Part shown: piece after piece, positions 1 through 6,631 of the stretch
Position numbering within the stretch: position 1 is the first letter of the stretch
Layout: the number at the start of each line of letters is the position of its first letter
Source of the DNA: Bacillota bacterium
GTDB taxonomy: Bacteria; Bacillota; Clostridia; Lachnospirales; Lachnospiraceae
Length of the DNA: 20,996 bases
NCBI GenBank assembly: GCA_023413555.1
Contig: JAEZPG010000044.1
Span: forward strand, 1-20,996
Direction: 5' to 3'
Program-made: the position numbers and the translations under genes
The notes under the pieces: model-generated
The model's input: the letters and a program-made list of their open reading frames with translations, nothing else
Database searches by the model: none
What the model was told of the DNA's origin: nothing

Positions 1-291
1 GATTATGAGGAGATTACAGGTCTAGATGCAGCAATTGATGTCTTTGATATCTCCAAAGCCGGGATTGGTTTTATTAGTAGCGCTGAGTTGCCTTTAAACT
101 ATTACTTTGATGCCAAGATCACTTTAAGTGAGAAAGACTATTTTAGTACAGTGGTCAAAGTGATTAGAAAGAGTACGGAAGGGCATGAAAAATTCGTATA
201 CGGAGCTGAATTTATAGGGCTTGCGCCATTCTTAGCTGATAAAGTAGATATCTATGAGAGAAAGCTAATTTTAACGGATAGCAAAAAATAG
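1..291 (+). CDS. PilZ-domain protein, 3' part only
   Basis: This reading frame is open from the first base and ends at TAG 289-291, so about 96 C-terminal residues are visible and the start lies outside the window. The stretch DISKAG followed by IGFIS matches the D/N-x-S-x-x-G motif of PilZ domains, and the later segment ending YGAEFIGL fits the last strand of that beta barrel. PilZ domains bind c-di-GMP and typically control motility or surface polysaccharide (family knowledge). The upstream RxxxR half of the ligand site would lie before base 1, so binding cannot be judged. The gene could be a YcgR-like flagellar brake; a flagellar locus to the left would fit, because hpf-secA-prfB follows flagellar genes in some Firmicutes. 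A TTG at 88 is in frame but is only an internal leucine codon. Confidence 0.75.
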   Translation, partial: DYEEITGLDAAIDVFDISKAGIGFISSAELPLNYYFDAKITLSEKDYFSTVVKVIRKSTEGHEKFVYGAEFIGLAPFLADKVDIYERKLILTDSKK

Positions 292-436
292 GAAGTATTT
301 AAATAGTATGAAAATATAGCTTTATTTCAAAAGTTATTGAAATAGAGTAACAATTTAAAGTTGAAAAAATGTACTTGACATATTACAAGTTGTACAAAGT
401 GCACAAAAAAGTGTTTCTTTTGTTTGAGATAACACA

Positions 437-542
437 CTATCCATGATTTGTTGTGGATAGTCTGGGTAAATCTATCCACAAAAGAAAACCTTGAATTTGC
501 AATAATTCTTAGTTATGCACCAAGTTATCCACAGTATCCACA
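437..542. promoter_or_regulatory. Cluster of DnaA-box-like sites
   Basis: Four nine-base matches to the DnaA box TTATCCACA lie within about 90 bases. They are CTATCCACA read on the minus strand at 452-460, CTATCCACA at 472-480, a perfect TTATCCACA at 525-533, and GTATCCACA at 534-542 directly abutting it. A fifth partial core, CTATCCA at 437-443, forms an inverted pair with 454-460. The three imperfect boxes differ from consensus only in the first base. The last two boxes are head-to-tail with no gap, a spacing compatible with cooperative binding. No dnaA, dnaN or other origin gene is in the window, so this is more likely a secondary DnaA-binding cluster than the origin itself. DnaA binding is inferred from sequence only. 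Confidence 0.55.
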
Positions 543-759
543 TGTAGATTGTCTTTGTAAAATCTAAGAATTTCGTGTCAAGCACGAATATGTGTTTTGT
601 AGTAAGTGTGAAATTTTAGTTAAAGAAATATTAAAATAAAAACAAACCGTAAATTCAATTGTCAAAAAACAATAGGACATTTTCAAAGAAGTCCCAACTG
701 TTTGATAAATAAGTTTGCTATGTGTTTACAAAAGCATTTATAAGTATTTATATTAAAAG

Positions 760-773
760 AGGACTAAAGTCCT
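760..773. promoter_or_regulatory. Perfect 14-base palindrome, possible operator
   Basis: AGGACT-AA-AGTCCT is a perfect inverted repeat about 55 bases upstream of the hpf -35 box. It has no T run after it, so it is not a terminator. It could be a repressor or activator site. No regulator can be named from the sequence. Confidence 0.3.
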
Positions 774-828
774 AGATTATCAGGGCTTTTAGAGTGGTAT
801 AAGATTATTTGACAGAAAGCAATATTGC

Positions 829-856
829 TTGATATATTTTTCAATTATGGTATAAT
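829..856 (+). promoter_or_regulatory. Sigma-A-type promoter of hpf
   Basis: TTGATA at 829-834, a 16-base spacer, and a perfect TATAAT at 851-856. Transcription would begin near 863 and give a leader of about 100 bases before the hpf ATG. A better-looking TTGACA at 809-814 lies 36 bases from this -10 box, too far to be its -35. Confidence 0.65.
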
Positions 857-963
857 TTTTGTAAGGAACAGCAATAGTAATACTGTTTTCTAAGCTGAAA
901 AATAAAGCTTTTACCTGACAGATATCCATCGATATTCAGTAAAGGCAAAAGGAGTTGGTTCGT

Positions 964-1494
964 ATGAAGTATATTATTAGTGGCAAGAACATTGATGTGA
1001 CAGAAGGCTTAAAGACAGCTGTGTATGACAAAATAGGAAAGCTTGAGAAATATTTTACAGCAGATACTGAGGTACATGTTACATTTAGTGTAGAGAAGGA
1101 CAGGCAGAAAATCGAAGTAACAATTCCTATGAAAGGAAGTATAATCCGCGCCGAACAAGTCAGTACGGATATGTATGTATCTATTGATTTGGTTGAAGAG
1201 ATTATCGAACGTCAGCTGAACAAATATAGAACGAAACTTATTGAGCAACAACAAGCAGCTATTCATTTTAATTCTTCCTTCTTTGAAGATGAGGATGATG
1301 TTCAAGAAGAAACCATTAACATTATTCGCTCCAAGCGTTTTGCCATGAAGCCTATGGATGCAGAAGAAGCTTGTATACAAATGGAACTTTTGGGACATAA
1401 CTTTTATGTATTCCGCAATGCGGAAACTAACGAAGTAAATGTTGTTTACAAACGTAAGGGAAATACTTATGGGTTGATTGAACCTGAATTTTAG
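964..1494 (+). CDS. hpf: Ribosome hibernation promoting factor, long form
   Basis: A 176-residue protein with the two-part layout of long HPF. The N-terminal S30AE domain (about residues 1-95, starting MKYIISGKNI) occupies the tRNA/mRNA channel of the 30S subunit. A linker of about 20 residues, partly acidic, is followed by a C-terminal dimerisation domain (about 118-176, including RSKRFAMKPMDAEEA). Long HPF joins two 70S ribosomes into inactive 100S particles in slow growth (family knowledge). The ATG at 964 is chosen because GGAG at 951-954 lies nine bases upstream; a TTG at 955 overlaps the ribosome-binding region. The gene has its own promoter and terminator and stands just before secA, as in other Firmicutes. 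Nothing is missing or truncated. Confidence 0.95.
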   Translation: MKYIISGKNIDVTEGLKTAVYDKIGKLEKYFTADTEVHVTFSVEKDRQKIEVTIPMKGSIIRAEQVSTDMYVSIDLVEEIIERQLNKYRTKLIEQQQAAIHFNSSFFEDEDDVQEETINIIRSKRFAMKPMDAEEACIQMELLGHNFYVFRNAETNEVNVVYKRKGNTYGLIEPEF

Positions 1495-1506
1495 GTAGAA
1501 TACTTA

Positions 1507-1526
1507 GATAGAAATTGATAGAAATT
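1507..1526 (+). repeat. Tandem duplication of a 10-base unit
   Basis: GATAGAAATT occurs twice in direct succession, followed by GATAGAGG, which begins the hpf terminator stem. This looks like local slippage and is probably neutral. Confidence 0.6.
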
Positions 1527-1527
1527 G

Positions 1528-1560
1528 ATAGAGGGTGCGTTTATCGCATCCTCTATTTTT
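1528..1560 (+). terminator. Rho-independent terminator after hpf
   Basis: A 12-base-pair stem (arms 1528-1539 and 1545-1556, one G-T pair) with a TTTAT loop is followed by a T run through 1560. It lies 33 bases after the hpf stop and isolates hpf from secA. Confidence 0.9.
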
Positions 1561-1597
1561 CAATGTGTAGGGTAATTACAAACCCTAGAAAAAAAAG

Positions 1598-1626
1598 TTG
1601 ATTAGTACATTTAGTAATGTTACAAT
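1598..1626 (+). promoter_or_regulatory. Sigma-A-type promoter of secA
   Basis: TTGATT at 1598-1603, a 17-base spacer, and TACAAT at 1621-1626. It lies just after the hpf terminator, so secA, prfB and cheW can be transcribed independently of hpf. The leader would be about 80 bases. Confidence 0.55.
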
Positions 1627-1710
1627 ATTAGCAGATTCTGAAAACAAGGGTAGAAGACTATCCGTAGAGAGTATTATAATTAATAAATAAAGAACACAGG
1701 AGTGGACAAT

Positions 1711-4281
1711 ATGGGATTCTTTACAAAGATTTTTGGAACGCATAGTCAACATGAGGTTAGACGTGTGACCCCGATTGTAGATAAAATTGAAGCATTAGAG
1801 TCTTCTTATGAGAATTTAAGTGATGAAGAATTACGGCATAAAACAGTAGAGTTTAAGGAACGCTTAAAAAAAGGAGAAACGCTGGACGATATACTGGTAG
1901 AAGCATTTGCAACTGTAAGAGAAGCATCCAAGAGAACCCTTGGTATGAGACATTATAGAGTACAATTGATGGGTGGTGTTATTCTTCACCAGGGACGTAT
2001 TACAGAGATGAGAACTGGTGAAGGTAAGACCTTGGTTTCCACTTTACCAGCTTATTTGAATGCATTGGAAGGTAAAGGTGTTCATATTGTAACAGTAAAT
2101 GATTACCTGGCAAAGCGTGATGCTGAGTGGATGGGTGAGGTTCATAGATTCTTAGGACTTACTGTAGGAGTTGTATTAAACTCCATGAGTAATGATGAAC
2201 GTAGAGATGCTTATAATTGCGATATTACCTATGCGACCAATAACGAACTGGGATTTGATTATTTAAGAGATAACATGGTAATTTATAAAGAGCAATTGGT
2301 TATGAGAGAACTTCACTATGCTATTATTGATGAGGTTGACTCTGTTTTAATCGATGAAGCTCGTACACCTCTTATTATTTCTGGTCAAAGTGGAAAGTCT
2401 ACTAAGCTTTATGAGATGTGTGACATTCTGGCAGGACAATTGGAAAAAGGTACTGAGAAAGAGCTTTCCAAAATGGACATCATGATGAAGGAAGATTTCC
2501 AGGAGACTGGTGACTTTGTAGTAAATGAGAAGGACAAGAATGTTAACCTGACAGAACAAGGTGTTCATAAGGTAGAACAATTTTTCCATTTAGAGAACTT
2601 GGCGGATGCTGAGAACTTGGAGATTCAACATAACATCATTTTGGCTTTGCGTGCTCATAATCTGATGTTCAGAGATAAGGATTATGTAGTAAAAGATGAC
2701 GAGGTTCTTATTGTTGATGAGTTCACTGGACGTATTATGCCGGGCCGTCGTTACAGTGATGGTCTTCATCAGGCTATAGAAGCAAAAGAAAAAGTTAAAG
2801 TAAAGAGAGAAAGTAAAACACTTGCCACTATTACTTTCCAGAACTTTTTTAATAAATATGCGAAGAAAGCTGGTATGACCGGTACTGCATTAACAGAAGA
2901 GAAGGAATTTCGTATTATTTATGGTATGGATGTAATCGAAGTGCCTACTAATCTTCCTGTTGTCCGTTTGGATCACCAGGATGCTGTATTTAAGACAAGA
3001 CAAGAAAAGATTAATGCAGTTATCAATGATATTGTTGCTTCCCATAAGAAGGGACAACCAGTTTTAGTTGGTACGATTACTATTGAGGCTTCTGAAGAGT
3101 TAAGTGACCTACTTCGTAAAAAGGGAATTCCTCATAAAGTCTTAAACGCTAAGTTCCATGAACTTGAGGCAGAGATTATTGCACAGGCTGGACAGCTGGG
3201 AGCAGTTACTATAGCTACTAACATGGCAGGCCGTGGTACAGACATTAAACTTGGCGAGGGTGTTAAGGAATTAGGTGGTCTTAAGATTATTGGTACAGAG
3301 AGACACGAGTCTCGTCGTATTGACAATCAGTTAAGAGGTCGTGCTGGTCGTCAGGGAGACCCAGGTGAATCCAAATTCTATATCTCTTTACAAGATGATT
3401 TAATGCGTCTGTTCGGTTCTGAGCGTCTAATGAACCTTTTTACCTCTCTTGGAATTCAGGAAGGGGAAGAGATTCAGCATAAGATGTTAAGTAGGGCCAT
3501 TCAAAAAGCCCAAATGAGAATAGAAAATAACAACTTTGGTATTCGTAAGAATTTACTGGAATATGACCAGGTAAATAATGAACAAAGAGAGATTATTTAC
3601 AAGGAACGCCGACGTGTTCTCGATGGTGAGAACATGCGTGATACCATCTTTAAGATGATTACAGATAATGTAGAGCATATGGTGAATAAATGTATTAATG
3701 ATGACCAGAATCCAGATGACTGGGACATTCCTGAGTTAAATAATCTGTTAATTCCAATCATTCCAATTGAACCAATTCAAATGACTAAGGATGAGATGAA
3801 CACTACTACGAAGCAAGAACTGATGCAGCAATTAAAAGAAGAAGCTGTGAAGTTCTATGAGTTGAAGGAAGCCGAATTCCCTGAATCAGAACAGATTCGT
3901 GAGATAGAGCGTGTCATCTTGCTTAAAGTAATCGATAGCAAATGGATGGCGCATATTGATGATATGGATCAGCTTCGTCAGGGCATCGGTCTTCAGGCTT
4001 ATGGTCAGAGAGATCCACTAGTAGAGTACAAATTCAGTGGTTATGGAATGTTTGAGGAGATGACACAGGCTATCACTGAGGACACTATTAAAGCTTTATG
4101 CCATATTAGGATTGAACAGAAGGTAGAGCGCGAGCAGGTTGCCAAAGTAACTGGAACCAACAAGGATGATAGTGTCAAGAAAGGACCGGTAAGAAGAGCT
4201 GCCAAGAAGATTCAGCCGAACGAACCTTGTCCTTGTGGAAGTGGGAAAAAATATAAATTTTGTTGTGGACGCAATGCATAG
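1711..4281 (+). CDS. secA: Protein translocase ATPase SecA
   Basis: An 856-residue protein of usual SecA length. It is the motor that pushes preproteins through the SecYEG channel at the cytoplasmic membrane. The Walker A motif TGEGKT is at residues 102-107 and the Walker B DEVD at 207-210. The helicase-type motif HESRRIDNQLRGRAGRQGD is at about 532-550, just after NMAGRGTD. The C-terminal metal-binding tail has Cys840, Cys842, Cys851 and Cys852 (CPCGSGKKYKFCC), the SEC-C zinc motif that in E. coli binds SecB and ribosomes. The ATG at 1711 is chosen because GGAG at 1699-1702 lies eight bases upstream and the protein then begins MGFFTKIFG, as in homologues. A GTG at 1702 overlaps that site. 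Nothing is unusual. Confidence 0.98.
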   Translation: MGFFTKIFGTHSQHEVRRVTPIVDKIEALESSYENLSDEELRHKTVEFKERLKKGETLDDILVEAFATVREASKRTLGMRHYRVQLMGGVILHQGRITEMRTGEGKTLVSTLPAYLNALEGKGVHIVTVNDYLAKRDAEWMGEVHRFLGLTVGVVLNSMSNDERRDAYNCDITYATNNELGFDYLRDNMVIYKEQLVMRELHYAIIDEVDSVLIDEARTPLIISGQSGKSTKLYEMCDILAGQLEKGTEKELSKMDIMMKEDFQETGDFVVNEKDKNVNLTEQGVHKVEQFFHLENLADAENLEIQHNIILALRAHNLMFRDKDYVVKDDEVLIVDEFTGRIMPGRRYSDGLHQAIEAKEKVKVKRESKTLATITFQNFFNKYAKKAGMTGTALTEEKEFRIIYGMDVIEVPTNLPVVRLDHQDAVFKTRQEKINAVINDIVASHKKGQPVLVGTITIEASEELSDLLRKKGIPHKVLNAKFHELEAEIIAQAGQLGAVTIATNMAGRGTDIKLGEGVKELGGLKIIGTERHESRRIDNQLRGRAGRQGDPGESKFYISLQDDLMRLFGSERLMNLFTSLGIQEGEEIQHKMLSRAIQKAQMRIENNNFGIRKNLLEYDQVNNEQREIIYKERRRVLDGENMRDTIFKMITDNVEHMVNKCINDDQNPDDWDIPELNNLLIPIIPIEPIQMTKDEMNTTTKQELMQQLKEEAVKFYELKEAEFPESEQIREIERVILLKVIDSKWMAHIDDMDQLRQGIGLQAYGQRDPLVEYKFSGYGMFEEMTQAITEDTIKALCHIRIEQKVEREQVAKVTGTNKDDSVKKGPVRRAAKKIQPNEPCPCGSGKKYKFCCGRNA

Positions 4282-4321
4282 AATAGTAAGAATACAATTC
4301 GTTTAGATATGAGGTGATAGA

Positions 4322-5444
4322 GTGGTTGAATTAGACCAATTTAAATATATATTGTCAACCTACGAGAAACCGCTACTTGAAGTGAGGGATTCACTTTGAC
4401 TTGGAGAATAAGAAGCAACGGATAGAAGAATTAGAGAAGTTAATCGAGTCGCCTGATTTTTGGGATGATGCTGAACGCTCTACGAAGGTGATGAAAGAAC
4501 TATCAGGTCTTAAGGACGTAATAGCTACCTATGATAAGCTGCGAATAGCTTATGAAGATGTGGAGACCTTATTGGAAATGGGATATGAAGAAGAGGATGC
4601 TTCCTTAATTCAAGAGGTGAAGGAGCAATTAGAACATTTTATAGAAGAATATGAGACACTTCGGATTAGTACTTTATTATCCGATAAGTATGATAAATAT
4701 GATGCTATTCTATCCCTTCATGCCGGAGCTGGTGGTACAGAAAGCTGTGACTGGGCCAATATGCTTTGTAGAATGTATCAACGATGGGCAGAAAAAAAAG
4801 GATTCAAGGTTGAGATGATTGATTTTCTTGATGGGGATGAAGCTGGACTTAAGTCGGTTACTTTGGAGATACGAGGTTCTAATGCATATGGACTGCTAAA
4901 ATCTGAGCATGGTGTACACCGTTTGGTTCGTATTTCTCCATTTAATGCAGCAGGTAAGCGGCAGACGTCTTTTGTATCCTGTGATATTATGCCGGATATT
5001 GAGGAAGACCTTGATATTGAGATAAGTAATGACGATATTAGAATAGATACCTATCGTTCCAGTGGAGCCGGTGGTCAGCATGTTAATAAGACCTCTTCTG
5101 CTATTCGTATCACACATTTTCCAAGTGGTATCGTAGTACAATGTCAAAATGAACGATCTCAGCATATGAATAAGGATAAAGCGATGCAGATGTTAAAGGC
5201 CAAGCTTTATTTATTAAAGCAACAGGAGAATCAGGAAAAGGAGTCTGACATCCGAGGAGAAGTTAAAGAAATCGGTTGGGGGAATCAAATACGTTCTTAT
5301 GTTATGCAACCTTATACTATGGTAAAGGATCATAGAACTGGAGAGGAATCTGGTAGCGTATCAAATGTTTTGGATGGTGCAATTGATCCATTTATCAATG
5401 CGTATCTCAAATGGATTAATACCAAAAATCCGAACACAGATTAA
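4322..5444 (+). CDS. prfB: Peptide chain release factor 2 (programmed +1 frameshift)
   Basis: RF2 releases finished proteins at UGA and UAA codons. Frame one starts at GTG 4322, after GAGGTGAT at 4311-4318, and encodes 25 residues before an in-frame TGA at 4397-4399. A +1 slip on CTT joins it to the main frame at GAC 4398, giving about 373 residues. The codon-recognition tripeptide SPF falls at residues 205-207 and the catalytic GGQ at 250-252, exactly the E. coli RF2 positions, which supports both the start and the frameshift. The gene follows secA by 40 bases with no terminator and is probably co-transcribed. The frameshift is autoregulatory: low RF2 slows termination at the TGA and favours the shift. 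A TTG at 4401 would give a protein lacking the N-terminus. Confidence 0.95.
4382..4400 (+). other. prfB programmed frameshift site
   Basis: The slippery CTT-TGA-C is at 4394-4400. A Shine-Dalgarno-like AGGG at 4385-4388 is followed by five bases (ATTCA) before CTT. In the E. coli site (AGGGGGTATCTTTGAC) the stimulator is AGGGGG and ends three bases before CTT, so this one is shorter and set further back. The stop-plus-C context is conserved. Confidence 0.9.
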
Positions 5445-5491
5445 GAGAAAACCGACAATCCAAGGCATGGATGAATAAGGAGGTAGTGTGT

Positions 5492-5962
5492 ATGGCAGAG
5501 AAAAAGATTATATTATTCCGTATAAATAATCAGATATATGGAATAGATGTGGAAAAAGTCAATGCAATCGAGCCTAAAACAGGTGCTGTTCGGGTACCTA
5601 ATGCTCCAGATAACATTGAAGGGATAATTGATCTTCGTGGAATGGTAATTCCGGTATACAGTCTCCATAGTAAGTTTAGACTTACAAATAGTGAAGAAGT
5701 GGCAGACTCTAAATTGATTATTACTAGAAGTGGAGACAATGTTTTTGCCTTTACTGCCGACTATGTAGACGAAATTATTACAGTGGATAGTAAGGATTTA
5801 TCTACGCCTCCTAAGATGATACAAGCCACTCAGACCTCCTATATTGATGAGATTGCTAAGGTAAAGGATAATCTTGTGTTATGCCTGAATGCAGATAAGA
5901 TTCTTTCAGCGAATGAAAAAGAAGATATGAAGAATTTTGTTGAGAGCTTAAAAGAAGAATAA
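5492..5962 (+). CDS. cheW: CheW-domain chemotaxis coupling protein
   Basis: A 156-residue protein that is essentially one CheW domain. CheW couples chemoreceptors to the CheA kinase in membrane-associated arrays. The diagnostic segment NIEGIIDLRGMVIPVYSL is at about residues 41-58, after the early FRINNQIYGIDV strand. The start at 5492 follows AAGGAGG at 5477-5483 with eight bases between; an upstream ATG at 5471 has no comparable site. It stands 47 bases after prfB with no terminator between, so it may ride on the secA-prfB transcript. No cheA, receptor or other chemotaxis gene is nearby in the window, so it is an orphan copy here. It could serve a second array or be the main CheW, and the sequence cannot decide. 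Confidence 0.88.
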   Translation: MAEKKIILFRINNQIYGIDVEKVNAIEPKTGAVRVPNAPDNIEGIIDLRGMVIPVYSLHSKFRLTNSEEVADSKLIITRSGDNVFAFTADYVDEIITVDSKDLSTPPKMIQATQTSYIDEIAKVKDNLVLCLNADKILSANEKEDMKNFVESLKEE

Positions 5963-5971
5963 GTTGTTTTT

Positions 5972-6004
5972 AGGGCTTTTGTACCGAAAGGTACGGAGCC
6001 CTTT
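5972..6004 (+). terminator. Hairpin terminator after cheW
   Basis: Outer arms AGGGCT (5972-5977) and AGCCCT (5997-6002) plus inner arms GTACC and GGTAC close on a GAAA tetraloop. The trailing T run is short (TTT then GTCG), so termination may be partial. Confidence 0.6.
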
Positions 6005-6104
6005 GTCGTGGTGCTAGATGAATTCAGTAATAAAGCTACTCGTTTTTACTAAAAAAATATTTGATAATATAATTATTTTCGTCATAATTTTTGTAATCAT
6101 TTGG

Positions 6105-6133
6105 TTGATTTTATAATAACCTTGTGTTAATAT
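6105..6133 (+). promoter_or_regulatory. Promoter of the pheB-hom cluster
   Basis: TTGATT at 6105-6110, a 17-base spacer, and TAATAT at 6128-6133, about 55 bases before the pheB ATG. The surrounding AT-rich stretch contains other partial -10 matches, including TATAAT at 6112-6117. The leader is too short for a T-box or lysine riboswitch. Confidence 0.5.
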
Positions 6134-6186
6134 CTTCCTAAGAAAAACACATGTATTTGTACCACAAACAATTAGGGTGAGTAAGT

Positions 6187-6627
6187 ATGGAAGAACAAAA
6201 ATATTATATTGTTAAGAAGAGTGCATTACCTGAAGTGCTCTTAAAAGTGGTCTCTGCAAAGCGTATGCTAGAAACTGACGAGGAAATGACTATTCAGGAA
6301 GCAACAGAGGCAGTGGGAATTAGTAGAAGTTCTTTTTATAAATATAAGGATGATATTTTTCCGTTTCATGAGAATACTAAGGGTAAAAATATTACCTTTA
6401 TGATTCAGATGCAGGATCAACCAGGCTTATTATCAATGGTGTTGAACAAAATTGCCGAATTTGGTGCCAACGTACTAACGATAAATCAGGCCATACCGGT
6501 TGGCGGTATTGCACTTATTTCTATAAGTGTGGAGATTTTACCATCAGAAAATGATTTTTCCATGTTTGTAGATGGAATTAAAAATCTGCCAGGGGTACAA
6601 TCATTAAAATTTTTAGCTAGGGAGTGA
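6187..6627 (+). CDS. pheB: ACT-domain regulatory protein, UPF0735/PheB family
   Basis: A 146-residue protein. The N-terminal part holds a helix-turn-helix-like segment (about 35-58, TIQEATEAVGISRSSFYKYK). Residues about 69-146 form an ACT domain, beginning TFMIQMQDQPGLLSMVLNKI. ACT domains bind amino acids and control metabolic enzymes or transcription. This architecture matches the PheB/UPF0735 family, found beside pheA in Bacillus; here it stands four bases before hom. The start at 6187 follows AGGGTGAG by five bases, and the stop overlaps the region of the hom ribosome-binding site, suggesting translational coupling. A role as an amino-acid-sensing regulator of the threonine/methionine branch is inferred from neighbours. 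The symbol reflects family membership, not proven function. Confidence 0.85.
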   Translation: MEEQKYYIVKKSALPEVLLKVVSAKRMLETDEEMTIQEATEAVGISRSSFYKYKDDIFPFHENTKGKNITFMIQMQDQPGLLSMVLNKIAEFGANVLTINQAIPVGGIALISISVEILPSENDFSMFVDGIKNLPGVQSLKFLARE

Positions 6628-6631
6628 CAAC

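Larger units (their letters stand above)
292..963. other. AT-rich intergenic region with DnaA-box cluster and hpf promoter
   Basis: About 670 bases without a credible gene. From left to right it holds: an AT-rich hairpin (arms 320-330 and 337-347) with no following T run; an imperfect palindrome ACTTG-N8-CAAGT at 373-390; a cluster of TATCCACA-type sequences at 437-542; a perfect 14-base palindrome at 760-773; and a sigma-A-type promoter at 829-856. The rest is AT-rich sequence in which I recognise nothing. No riboswitch fold or tRNA-like structure was seen. Confidence 0.6.

Noticed and set aside
323..344. Hairpin after the PilZ gene as a terminator
   Set aside because: The stem is mostly A-T and no T run follows it, so termination is unsupported.
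809..814. TTGACA as the hpf -35 box
   Set aside because: It is 36 bases from the TATAAT at 851; TTGATA at 829 has normal spacing.
955..957. Upstream TTG as hpf start; similar upstream starts for secA (1702), cheW (5471), the ycxB-like gene (14367), rimI (16100) and tsaD (18757)
   Set aside because: In each case a better-placed ribosome-binding site precedes an internal ATG, and most of the upstream codons overlap or abut that site or a promoter box.
292..963. Possible replication origin because of AT richness and DnaA-like boxes
   Set aside because: No dnaA, dnaN or rpmH is nearby, and no clear unwinding element or GAT-trio array is seen. A secondary cluster is the safer reading.
1507..1530. 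Short tandem repeat as a CRISPR-like or regulatory array
   Set aside because: There are only two full 10-base units with no spacers, directly before a terminator; simple slippage explains it.
3132..3326. Antisense open frames within genes such as secA, tex and hom
   Set aside because: They overlap strongly supported genes, lack ribosome-binding sites and show no family features; they are shadows of the real coding strand.
4397..4399. In-frame TGA early in prfB, suggesting a broken gene or sequencing error
   Set aside because: CTTTGAC with an upstream AGGG is the known autoregulatory frameshift site, and SPF and GGQ fall at standard RF2 positions after the shift.
6003..6186. Lysine riboswitch, T-box or peptide leader before the hom cluster (and before lysC)
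   Set aside because: The distance from the candidate promoter to the start is only about 50 bases, and no specifier or aptamer pattern was found. The lysC gap is 30 bases.
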